A stretch of 64,000 nucleotides of DNA, from positions 23,001,001 to 23,065,000 of the forward strand of contig NC_079382.1 of assembly GCF_021018895.1 (NCBI RefSeq), written 5' to 3'. The number at the start of each line of letters is the position of its first letter. The first letter of the stretch is position 1. The notes under the pieces were generated by a model. The model was given only the letters and a program-made list of their open reading frames with translations. It searched no databases and was not told the DNA's origin. Below, in pieces: positions 1 through 15,104 of this stretch. Both the position numbers and the translations under genes were made by a program. The stretch comes from Seriola aureovittata. Lineage: Eukaryota; Chordata; Actinopteri; Carangiformes; Carangidae.

Positions 1-65
1 ACTGCCTATACTGGTTATGTATTTTACAGTATATCCATATTTGTACTACTGAATTTGTTGGTTAT

Positions 66-118
<53 letters not shown>

Positions 119-312
119 AATTCTTATACTTCTTGTTGTTTACCCTTCATTTCCTTGCATTTACATTTCATAATATTCATACTGCCTTAATTATTGCATA
201 TTCATATCTATCCTCACAATTTATTAAACTCACACAACAGACCTAATATGTTTGAATAAAAACAACTTGTATGATCTAAAGGAATTGTCCTATCACATGT
301 TTGTCTGTATCA
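1..312. repeat. AT-rich flank with (TG)n microsatellite
   Basis: A (TG)n run occupies about 68-112. The rest is AT-rich sequence in which I see no gene or recognisable element. Confidence 0.8.
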
Positions 313-435
313 GGACCAGAAGTCCAGTCTAATCTTCACCAATGATGGACCAGCACCTGCCTTTTCTTCTGCATCTGGCCTCATCAATCATCAACCACAT
401 TACATCAACACCTTGAGGTATGATCCCTGCACATG
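313..435 (+). CDS. Possible terminal coding exon of a gene lying upstream
   Basis: After an acceptor-like TGTATCAG, an open frame starting at GAC (about 315) runs to TGA at 433-435. It reads as a Ser/Ala/Pro-containing segment ending YDPCT. An AATAAA at 654-659 followed by a GT-rich stretch would serve as its poly(A) signal and give a 3' UTR of about 220 nt. I do not recognise the peptide. A donor-like GAG|GTATGA at about 417 means it could instead be an internal exon. It may also be part of an old repeat. There is no partner exon within the window. Confidence 0.25.
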
Positions 436-1037
436 ACAGATATTGTCTTTACTGTGATCTTTTGCACATCTTGCCCTGCAGGGGTTTTGTCATTCTAAAA
501 CACTTTTGTACATAATTATGTAGTATCCTTTTCATTTTATTTTTTGTTAATATTTATATTTGAGTGTTGCAATATTTTACTTTATTTTCTATGAATACGT
601 TAATTGGATACTACACCAAGCCAAATATCTATTAAGTGAAAACCTACCTGGCAATAAACCTTATTTTCTGAGTCTGCCTTTGTGATGATGTCATCATCCC
701 GTCCTCAAGCTGCTATATCCTGTCAAGCACCACCCATGTGTCCTGCAGTGTGCTCTTGCCTTCATAAATCTAAGTGTATGGAGGTTACAAGTAGAATTCA
801 GATCCTATTTTCACACATGAATTTAAATTCTACTTGTAACCCCAGTGTCACACACTTGCAGGAATTTGGAAGCAAGTTTTACAGTTTTGTGCTTTGTATG
901 TGTTCACAAAAGTGTCTTTGTGTTGCCTCACCACTAATGTGTTTACTTATTTATTTATATATATGAATCTCTTCTACAATTTCTTCACATGTATCATTTG
1001 TTCAGATTTATTCATTAAGTCTTGTTTTTATTACAGT
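436..1037. other. Non-coding flank with a perfect inverted repeat
   Basis: No convincing gene. It contains the poly(A)-like signal at 654-659 and a perfect 16-bp inverted repeat: GGTTACAAGTAGAATT at 783-798 and its complement at 826-841, with a 27-nt spacer. Confidence 0.6.
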
Positions 1038-3331
1038 ATATCGACACCCTCTTAAAATAATGGCCTAAGTCATTTTTTCAGGTTTTTCAGGAAACACAAA
1101 AAACTCAACAAAATATTGAATATATAACATTTATTAATGATTTCACTCAAAAAGGTCATTACAACAGATGACTGTTGACATACTAATAACAGTGTATGCC
1201 AATTATGTAACACAAGAGCAATAAATGACTTAGGCAAATTTTTGAACATGCCTTTGTGACTTAGGCAAAATACCCTTTAACTCTGGCAACAATAAAGCTC
1301 AACTAACAAAGCAACTAAGAATTATGCTGAGGAGGCATGCACATCTCCTCACTCCTCCCTGTAGCCCCACTTTTCTGGATTCTCTACTGATGCCTATTAA
1401 TGTGGCAAATTGTCAAAGAAGTGATGACACTCCACTGGCATCACATGTTTCATTGACTGGAGGTCCTGGAACTTTCTCTCCTTAATTCGCAGAGCACACG
1501 GAAACATTCTTATCCATGATATTGGTTCATTTGGCATCGCTACCCTCTGTGGCAATGCTTCCCACACAGAGTCCTCTGAAAAGGACAGCTTGAACTGGAT
1601 CATGCCTTCACTGCTGAACTGAAGAGCACGCAACTCATGCACAGTTGGATCTCCAGCTCTTTTGCCTGGTCTGATGCTACTGAAGTCAGATCCACTCATT
1701 TTCAGAAACGCATCATGCTTGAGCACCTTCACATGGTAAGGTGATGGCTTGATTCTTGCAGTCTGAAGTATGACGACGTAGTCTCTCGGGGTGAAGATTT
1801 TGCGTTCAATGGTACTATGCATGCTATCAGACTCCATTTGTGTGTGCCCTGCAACAAGGTATTTCTGTGTTATTAGTACCTGTTATTAGCAAGCTCAGAG
1901 AATGCATTTGACACACACACATTGCGGTTCTGATAACCACAGCCATCACTCCACACGATGATCTCCTTGAGTTCTGGATGGTTTTGGAGCACATCTTCAA
2001 AATGGCAGTATTGAAGGTGGGCAAATACCTGACTACTCAGGGTGCCCTCCGTTTCATCCCAAATGTAGCAGTACCCTTCCTTTGATCTCAGGTTGAAGAA
2101 GGTAAAGTTATGGACCTGCAGTTTTGTTTTGTAATATAGGCTGCTGGCTTGAGTTCTTGGACACAGCAGCACAGCTTGCAAGTCCATTGACCAAACCAAC
2201 TTCTCATCATTTGCAGAATCCTTGTCACGGGACTTCTCTTGCCTCGCTTCATCTTTCTGGATGATATGTGCATCATATTCAGCCTTACTTATATTTCTGT
2301 GCTTGAATGAAACACAAACATCACACTGATCTTTTCGTGGAATGAATACAGAATAGTTCTCTTCATGGAACACATCTGTAAAATTGAGACACGCTGACAG
2401 AACTTGGAGATGCAGGGAGGACCCATAGTCTTTGCACTTATGTCTTTTCCACCTTTGCACTTGTATGACATTACTTTCAGACGTTTTTCCTTGGATTCAT
2501 TTTGCTTCCATGTTCCTGGACTGAGGCGTTTGTTTCTTTTCTTTTTGCCCATATTGTCTAAAATTTCCTCCTCATCCTGCTGTTCTGGAGTAGTTGAAAC
2601 CATGGTTAGGCTATCTTCATGTTCAGGGGCAGAGGACTCATCACAAGGTGGGGTATAGTCTGGATCGATGACGACATCATCACCATTATCAACATCACAT
2701 CGTCATAAATGTCCTCTTCAAGGTGTGTCAGCTTGACATCTTCAACAACTTTATCAGGAGTGTTTAAGGTATTGTCTGCACCTTCACTAAGAGTCTTGGT
2801 CTGTAATATGCTGCTCCATCTATTCAACAGCAGTCTCATCAGTTTCAGTAAATGAGGCCTGATTAGTGTCAGCATTGTCAAGTGTATCTCCTACCAAAAA
2901 GATGTAGTTACTTTGCTGACTAAAAAGCTGACTAAAGACTGAATTAAAATACTACATAACTGCAATATTTAAAGTGTAGCCTAAATTGTAGTAATCCTCA
3001 TCACTTACCAGTAGGGGATGAACCCTGAATGATCGAAATAACGTCAGTGGCTGAGTAGCGTTTAATTTTTTTTTGAAGCAGTCGCCATTTTGAAAAGCTT
3101 GTAAAATTGCCTAAATCACATTGTCTTTTGACTTAGGCAAAAATAATATGGCCTAAGTCACACTTTTGACATAGGCCATTATACAACAGGGGTAGAATTG
3201 CATGTTCCCCTCAACTGAGGATTCAGGCGATTTTACCAGAGGTGGCCAGCATCATGAGGGAGTGATTTAGGCAAAAAAAACATTTTTGTCAAAAAATGAC
3301 TTAGGCCATTATTTTAGGAAGGTGACGATAT
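1038..3331 (-). mobile_element. DNA transposon with 41-bp terminal inverted repeats and DDE-type transposase
   Basis: The left end (1038-1078) and the reverse complement of the right end (3331-3291) match at 38 of 41 positions, from ATATCG through CACC to GGCCTAAGTC and a T run. The motif GACTTAGGC or its complement recurs inside both ends (about 1227, 1258, 3130, 3151; variants near 3168 and 3264), as transposase-binding subterminal repeats often do. Between the ends lies a minus-strand transposase-like gene in broken frames. I see no clear target-site duplication; the outermost ATATCG/CGATAT is itself part of the inverted repeat, so the true ends could be at CACC (1045) and GGTG (3324). I cannot assign the superfamily by eye. 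Confidence 0.75.
1397..2881 (-). pseudogene. Decayed DDE/RNase H-like transposase (DUF7869-like)
   Basis: Minus-strand segments carry blocks seen in a large eukaryotic transposase-like family. They are an RPRKDQC-like Cys block (IPRKDQCDVC), MDLQ with an acidic residue (Asp codon about 2182-2184), WDETEG, WSDGCGYQNRN (Asp about 1945-1947), and GHTQMESDSMH (Glu about 1832-1834), then a C-terminal segment ending at the stop near 1397. The three acidic residues would suit a DDE triad (inference). The frame breaks near 1875, between the Gln-Asn block and the GHTQ block. It breaks again near 2400, where the N-terminal Cys-rich part (MGPPC) and the central part lie in different frames and a stretch usual for the family seems missing. 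An acceptor-like TTTTACAG near 2390 leaves an intron as an alternative there. The DUF7869 label is from memory and is moderately secure. Confidence 0.6.
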
Positions 3332-5031
3332 GCTAAATGAGGTTGAAATGGATGATTGATACATCTTTTATGTTCTGAAGTCTTAGACTGTCTCAAACAT
3401 TTCATAGTCAGAAGAGGAGCTGCTTGACATGTCCTTATTTTTCCTTCTGTGTGGGACGGCAGAATCCAGCTCGGATCAGAACTACACCATCCGAAAACCA
3501 GCAAGAAACGGTAAGTCATGCACATGACTCCTCCCATTATACGTGTATATAGACTCACATTAGGGTCAAAATGACTGAGCTTGTAAAGTGACCTTAACAA
3601 ATAATTCCAGGGTTTATAGTTGTAAATCAACATTTGTTAACCTGTAAAATAAATCTCCATGACAAATTCAACTTTCTGCATGTGTAGAAGAGATTTGTAT
3701 TTGTTCAAGTCTGAATGTGAATTATGAACAAATGATCAGAGGTGAAGTTAAACAAAAACATGTAAAAGGAAGAAAGGGTTTTTGTCAACATGTGTCCTGA
3801 TAGAGAAGAAAACTGTAAAACGCTGCGCTCAAAAGTTCCCACACTGAAGTTACAAGGGTAAAACTTTGCAGTTGTCGGTGTCTCACACTGGGAGCGCTGC
3901 GTACTGAGTTTTATGGTTTTCTGCTGTGTCTGTACATAGACATCCACAAAAGCACTTCTTCTTTCCCAGTCTGTTTATCCTCACCACTGATCATTTGTTT
4001 AGATTCATATTCTTCTTGAACAAATATAAATCTTGTCGTCAAAAACAAAAACGTCAAAAACGTTTTTTCCTTCCCCCCACATGCAGATTAATTTCACAGG
4101 TTTAAAAAGGTTGAATTAAACTACAATATTAGTTAAAACGATAGTTAATTTCTGTTAAAAACAGTTTTTGTAATTGCATTTCCACACAGATCAGAGTCTA
4201 ACATTTAATGAGTTAAAATTATATTCTGTTTATTACATTTAAGTTGTCGTCAAATCGAATGCATCAGAAAACAATGTTGGTGTGATGATTACTATATTTG
4301 GCTTGAATACAATTAAAATACTTCTTTGGAAACTTGCTGTGTCTGATTTGTTGTTAAGGAACTTATTGTGGTGTTATTGTGAACTGTTGTTGGCTGGAGC
4401 TATATGTACCTAGGCTAAAATTAGGGTTTGATTACAATTATAATGCTAAAATGAATGAATTGAAAATGAATTAAACGATTTCATTATAAGAATGCAAAAT
4501 AACAAGTGGGGGCTAGCTAGCATCTTTATTGATGACAAATGGACAAAAAGACGCAGAAGACATTTTAACCATGAAGCATGAGAGACAAGTGACAATGTAT
4601 ATAAAGTGATATTTTATTTGTGATTATGTATATAATAATAATGACATAATCATTATTTTAACTATTATTAATTTTAAAAATAACAGTCATAACGAGTATT
4701 GATAACAATGATAATGGCAGCAATGAACGTGTGCACGTACAGAACATAAAGCTGCCCCCCATTTTCATTAGCGCTACCATTAGCAGCTAGCTTGCTGTCA
4801 TTGTCATTAATGAATGAAATTAACAATTTATAAGAATACTTAAAATAATACAATGTAAAAAAGTGGGACTTTCTAAATGCACTGTGTGTCTAACTGATTG
4901 ATCTGTCCAACAGCCGTCTCTAGTTTTCTTTCCCACCAGGGAGTTTCTCTAGGATGAGATGTAATTCAGGCAGATGTTCTTACAGCTGCTTTCACACCAC
5001 TGCTGTGATATTAACATGTGAAACCTTTCTC

Positions 5032-5063
<32 letters not shown>

Positions 5064-5066
5064 CAG
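3332..5066. other. Non-coding, AT-rich; one exon-like segment
   Basis: Mostly AT-rich sequence without long open frames. A short segment between an acceptor-like GGCAG (about 3463) and a donor GTAAGT (about 3511) reads open in one frame, but I could not join it to anything. A (CT)n run lies at about 5028-5064. Confidence 0.5.
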
Positions 5067-6870
5067 GTGACAAAGAAGCTGCTGCTGCTTCTGAAACAGT
5101 TGCCTGGGTTACCAATGTTGGTGTGTTGGCTTTCCAGGATGGCGGCCGGATTGATGACACCACATCTTGGAGCTGGACCCCCGGAGGAGCCTGTTGTCTC
5201 ATTGAGGCATAGCGGTCCAAGCTGGAGGGGAAGCACAGGATGCTCGGCCTGACTGTTGCCAAGGTGATCCGGAGGATCTCCTGGGAGAAGTGGAGGCTCC
5301 ACTGTTGGAGGAGGACACATGGGGCAGAGGAGACGTCCTCCTCATCCAGGATCTCCACGTCACCCTGGACGTCTCTTTGCTGGATTCTCTCTGCATCCAG
5401 GACACATGGAGACACAGAGGAGCCTCAGCTGCATTCAGGACCCAGCAGGTGCAGCTGTACAGAGACTGGTAGACTGACAAAGGGGCGGGGTCAGCCTTCT
5501 GGTTTCCACCTTAACCACTTCATCCCAGGTACATGCGTGTGTCTCAGAGCTTCTGATTAAGTATATTGTGTATTATCGTTTCATGCAAACATAAAATTCA
5601 TTTTTGATCCTAAACCTTTTTCCTCAAGCCAGTGCCAAGTACTTCCAAGCTCCTGGCAACACCTGCCAGACAGAGCAGGAGGAAGAGCGAGTTGTCTTCC
5701 CTCCCAGAGACCAGGAGAGGCAGCCCAGGTGACAGTTCAAGGCAGCGACGGGGAAGAACACCTCCTGTCCTGGGAAGGAGAGTCTCCAGAGGTGAGATTC
5801 ACTTCAGATATCACTGTTTCCTCTAATGAATATCAGATCTATATTCACACACACTGCTCTCTGATTATCTTTCAGCTGTCTTCTTGGACTGAACTCGGGC
5901 CCTGCAAACTGGGCCAGTGTTAGCCGCCTGGTGGAGGCCGTTTGCAACCAGCTCTGCGTCTTCACCCGGTGGCCACGTGGTCCAGAGGGACCGCGAGGAC
6001 TCGCATGTCATTCATTCTCAAGGATCATGTGGCATCAGAGAGGCAGTGCTGGCCGGCCCCAGGTTGATGGCTCAGACCAACATCCAGCTCTTTGAATTGA
6101 ATCGAGGACTCAGTGGTAAGAGTTTGTCATAAAGCTGTTGGTGTGTTGGAATCTGTTCTGTGATTTATCTTTTAATGAAAGCTGAAAATCCTAAAACAGT
6201 CTGTTTGTCTGTGTGTCCAGGTGCTGGCCAGACTCTCCCTTCAGCAAAGGGTCTGTCCCTGGTCCAGGTGGGACAAGGACAGACCTTTAACTTCAATGTC
6301 CCGGAGGAGCAGCCTGGGCCCTCATCCAGTGCTGTTGGTCCTCCCCTCGCTCCAGCACCACTCCCCTCCTCTGTTCCTCCACCTCCTCTGCCTGGACTAC
6401 CTGTACCCAGGACCAGAGCCTACAGGAAGAGGAAGGTGACCTGAAGCTGCTGTGGCAGAGCGGGGGTCGCTGCCTGGAGGAAAAACCCTCCGGCTGCCAA
6501 CGTCAAACATCTGCAGCAAGTGTGTCCAACCCAGAAGGATTGACACTGACCTCACTCACATTGCAGGTGAGTCACACTGTGACTGTTGGTGGAAAGACTG
6601 TGGAGGAGTGGAGGGAAGAGATGAAGAGAAGAAAGGAAACAGATGGAACTGACCCACCAGAACTGCAACCTGGAGCAGAACCAGACTCTTCATAGATGTG
6701 ATGCTGTGACCTCAGAGACGGATGTGTTCACCTCACACACTCTTTAGTGTGAACTGAACACTGACAGTTCAGATGGTGAAGCAGGTGTCAGTGTAGTACA
6801 GCTCATGTTCATTAGTTTTATTCACAACTTCATTGTTGTCATTGAAAAGGTGTTTAATAAATAAACCTGT
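5067..6870 (+). pseudogene. Decayed multi-exon gene of a multicopy fish family (probably transposon-associated)
   Basis: Several exon-like blocks with AG/GT borders lie in one direction. Block 5629-5791 is Arg/Ser/Pro-rich. Block 5879-6115 contains GIREAVLAGPRLMAQTNIQLF, recalled from repeated fish proteins. Block 6220-6443 is Pro-rich and ends in RAYRKRK. Further on, ICSKCVQPRRIDT (about 6508-6547) and TVEEWREEMKRRK (about 6598-6636) look like a small Cys-rich C-terminal domain followed by its usual tail. These last parts lie in different frames with stops between them, so the coding sequence is broken. AATAAA signals at about 6855-6863 close the unit. I cannot name the family; block 5067-5470 is the least certain. 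Confidence 0.4.
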
Positions 6871-8290
6871 GATTAAATTGTACTGAGTGTTTCTTCATAT
6901 TTACCATCTGCCTCATGATGAATCTAACAGTCACTTTGGTGAATTAGTGTTTTCATTATTAAAATTGGTGAGTTCATAGGACAAATTAGAAAAGCACAAA
7001 CTCTAGTATCTGTCTCTAGATCCTGTGTTGTCACTGTTGAAGGACGGACACATTTAAACATTTCTATCATGTTTGTTGTTGATTAAAGCAACATAGAAAG
7101 TCTTTGATTAATTACAGATTTAGGAAAAACTTCAGTGTGTTGTGATTTCTACACTGTGCTGCTGCTACTGTTAAAATTCATACCAGACACTTGCAATTTA
7201 CAATCAATTGTAACTGACAAATTAAAACTAGAATCCAGTTGTGAATGAAGGTGCAGGTGAACTTCACTGTCACAAGACAAGTTTGCATCATAAAGAGGTG
7301 GATAAATCTTATTTAGTAACAAGTTTAATAAATAAATTATAGTAGAGATGTAAAATAATACTTTATAGCTCAGTGAGGACGGTGCAACAGTCTGACAGAC
7401 ACTGTTGCGTGATAAACCATTTTCCTGCTTTCCTCCCAGTGCATGCTGGGATACATTCCAGTACTTCAAACTTTTTTTGTTTGAAGTTTGAATGTTTGAA
7501 GTAATGAAAAAAAGTTTGTTACATTTCATCCAGAACTACAAAGTTTGTATGTAGAAATCACATAAATGTAAAACTAATAAGATTTACCCTGAAATTACAG
7601 AGAAGATCTTTAAATTGTTAGTATGGACATTAACCTTTATAATAACAAGCTATATTTTTAATTACAGATAATTACTGTAATTTTACATAGATTTTTATGT
7701 AATTTAAGAAAGCAGAAAAAATATAGTATAAATAGTACAGTAATTTGTCTTTACAAAAATGGGAAATAAATGTAATTGATTATTATTGGCATAATGATTA
7801 AAATTGAAGTTTGGCTGATCATTTCTGTAATTTTACAGACTTTTGTTCACAATTTTAAAAAACAGAAAATTACTGTTAGAAAACTTTTACTGTAAAATTA
7901 GGATTTTTTTTTTTTACAGTGTACATCAGTCTGCACGTTAGATAAACTCTGTTTATCCAAAATTGTAAAAGCAATGAAAGATGTGATTTAACCCTTAAAA
8001 GATACTTGTTTAACTTTATTATTGATGAAGTATTTATAATGGATACAGTAAAGAGTGTTTCCAATCAGAATTGAGGACCAAAATAATTTTACTAACAGTG
8101 TTTAAAAGTAATATTTTTCTAGTTCTTTTAGTTTTATGTCATCATGTATTCACAGGTGAAGATAAAAAGGCTATATTTAAAAAAAAAAAAAAAAAAATTT
8201 AAATTAAAAACGTTTTCCTTTGTAAGGAGTTGGAGTAAATCAGATTTAAGAACATCTTTAAATCCTAATGAAAACGGTAGAGGGCGCAGT
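6871..8290. other. AT-rich intergenic stretch with repeat-like ACTGTAAAATTAC motifs
   Basis: No gene seen. From about 7600 to 7925 variants of TTACTGTAATTTTACAG recur in both orientations, which suggests remnants of a small non-autonomous element, but I could not fix its ends. An A-run lies at about 8180-8197. Confidence 0.5.
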
Positions 8291-8471
8291 TCCCTCCGAT
8301 GTTGTACTTCCGGGTGAAAAACACACCTCTTCCGGTCTGGGAAGCAACCGACGCACGCGACACAAACAAACCGGGCGGTTTGTTTTCTGAATCTTAACGG
8401 TTAGAAACGGGGCTCGGATGTGCCGTTAGCCGCTGGCCGGTCCTGTGTGGGCGGAGGAGCGGCGGTGAAGG
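8291..8471 (+). promoter_or_regulatory. CpG-rich probable promoter of e2f6 with ETS-type sites
   Basis: The base composition switches from AT-rich to CpG-rich just before the e2f6 start codon. ETS/GABPA-type CTTCCGG cores occur at 8307-8313 and 8329-8335, with a third at 8617-8623 inside intron 1. No TATA box is evident, as expected for a housekeeping CpG promoter. A CTCF-like TAGAGGGCGCAG core lies at 8278-8289. The transcription start was not determined. Confidence 0.55.
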
Positions 8472-13220
<4,749 letters not shown>

Positions 13221-13225
<5 letters not shown>

Positions 13226-13299
13226 CCTCCAGCTGACCTCCAGCTGACCTCCAACTGACCTCCAGCTGACCTCCAACTGACCTCCAGCTGACCTCCAGG
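13221..13299 (+). repeat. 11-bp minisatellite at the e2f6 stop codon
   Basis: About seven units of AGCTGACCTCC (variant AACTGACCTCC) in tandem. They cover the stop codon and the start of the 3' UTR. Confidence 0.95.
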
Positions 13300-13597
13300 A
13301 AGCCCAGCGTTCAGCCAAACCTGGAAGAGTTACAGAAACATTTTGTCTCCAGGTCTCAGAGGAACTGAAGTTTCCCTGCTGGTGAAACAGAGACTTGAAC
13401 TGACTGAGCTCATGTGTGAGTCTGGAAACAGCATTGAGCTGAAACACATTTAATCTGATCAGGGACCAAACAAACACGTTCCAACATGAGGAGCAGTTTT
13501 TAAGGAGCAGTTTGTTTGTATCATAATCATGTACTTTACATTTACTGTATTATATTATACTTTTGTATTTTATGATTTATTGTTTCTTTATGTTTTG

Positions 13598-13603
13598 AAT
13601 AAA
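13598..13603 (+). terminator. Poly(A) signal of e2f6
   Basis: AATAAA about 370 nt after the stop codon, in an AT-rich 3' UTR and followed by a T-rich stretch. Confidence 0.6.
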
Positions 13604-13624
13604 AAATATTTTCATCTTGGTTTA

Positions 13625-14332
13625 AAATTTCAAACTGACCCTCCAGTTTGTACTTTTGCTTTAACTGAGTCCTGGCCTCTGACCTTTGACCTGCTGTCAG
13701 GCAGACACAAAGATAGGAGCAAAGAGGAAACAACTTCAGAAGAATAAAAGTCTCAAGAAACAGGGAAAAAATAATTAATTCAGCCATAAATTATAAGAAA
13801 AACTGACAAAATATCAACACAATACAATATATTTAAAGTGAATGGGTGAAATCAAAGGTCTCAGTTTGAACTGTGGGACTATTTTTTAATGACAGTTACT
13901 AAAACACCCAACATCCAATTCAACACCTTTCTCACTGTTCTGTTTAAGTAGTTGGCAACACGATACAGTAGTAACATTGAAGGAGTGAAAGTTGATCAGT
14001 GGGAGTTTATTTCTGGTCTCAGGTGTTTCACAGCGCAGGATTAAAAAAATGGTCTGATGCCTTTACAGCAGCACCACCCAGTGGACACACTGCGTCATGA
14101 CAAACTGCAGAGCCACAGTTTCAAGGCAGCATTCAGAGCTTAATGCACAACACAGAACAGAGGGTTAACAGGAAATGATACCTGATTGTCTCTTGGTGTG
14201 TGTCAGTGCTCAGGTACTGGTTCCCATGGGTGACACCACAACCTCCAAACTTAAAGCTGAACCCTGTTCCCAAATCCTCCCACAGTCTCTCCTCCATCAA
14301 ACTGTCAGAACAGCAGCTCTGTGGAGGAACCA
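13625..14332. other. Intergenic stretch, nothing recognised
   Basis: Open frames exist on both strands at 14133-14417, but none matches a family I recognise. Confidence 0.5.
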
Positions 14333-14563
14333 CCTCGTTGATGAGAGAGGTCAAAGGGTCAGAGGAGAATGGGCAGACTGGTTGGAGCTGAGAAAAAGGC
14401 TATGGTCACTCAGATAACCACTCTTTACTCTTTTAAGAGTGGTGAACAGAAAAGCTTCAGAGCTTACCACATGTATAACCTTGAGGTGGATGGACTACTA
14501 CAGCAGAAGACCACGTCAGGGTCCACTTCCTGTCAGTGAGAATGAGAATCTGAGGCTGCAGTG
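14333..14563 (+). mobile_element. Tc1/mariner transposase fragment
   Basis: The nucleotide text closely follows common fish Tc1-like elements: GTTGATGAGAGAGGTCAA, GAATGGGCAGACTGGTT, CAGATAACCACTCT, then GGATGGACTACTACAGCAG. In translation it corresponds to the N-terminal DNA-binding part of the transposase (KKAMVTQITTLY, then YYSRRPR). It is interrupted by frameshifts and has no intact ends, so it is a dead relic. Confidence 0.75.
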
Positions 14564-14589
14564 CTGCTACTACCTTGTCACGGAAGTCA

Positions 14590-15104
14590 TATAGACACCC
14601 ATGACTATCGTAGTATAGTAAGGCATGAAAACATCATAGTATAACATGTCATGAATAACTTAATAGTATAATATGTCATAAAATCATGCAGTCTTCTGGC
14701 TCTGCCATGGCCTCCAGGATTGTTTTGTCCATTGTGTGTTGCTTCTGCTCCGTTTCCCTTCAGGTCCTGGTAGGTGGAGTTGGCGTTGATGCAACGGGGG
14801 TCCAAACCAGAATGAATTTAAGTCCATCCATCCCCATTGTCTCTCACTCACTCAATCACTGGATCTCCCCCTTACACCACATTGTTTCTTTTGTTTGTTT
14901 TGCTTTGGTTGTACTTTTAATTTGTATCATTTAACACAACAGTTTCACACATTCACTCACCAACATTACTGACCAACTGACTAGCCATTTCATACGTTTG
15001 ATTGATATGTTTGGCTTTCTTTTATGTAAATAAACATGATTGATTCTTTCTCTAAAGTGTGTGTAATTCCTACTTTCAGTTGAAGGCTAAGAGTGAGTTT
15101 GTGA
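14590..15104. other. Outlying satellite units and an unrelated insert
   Basis: At 14600-14690 degenerate copies of the satellite core (ATAGTATAGTAAGGC) appear. From 14690 to 15104 there is ordinary sequence with an AATAAA near 15030, after which the array begins in earnest. The insert may be a mobile element or a retained unique segment; I could not identify it. Confidence 0.5.

Noticed and set aside
682..966. 94-codon plus-strand frame
   Set aside because: It spans the inverted repeat, has no splice partners and no recognisable domain.
14690..15104. Possible solo LTR inside the satellite edge
   Set aside because: There is an AATAAA near 15030, but no TG...CA ends or target duplication that I can define.
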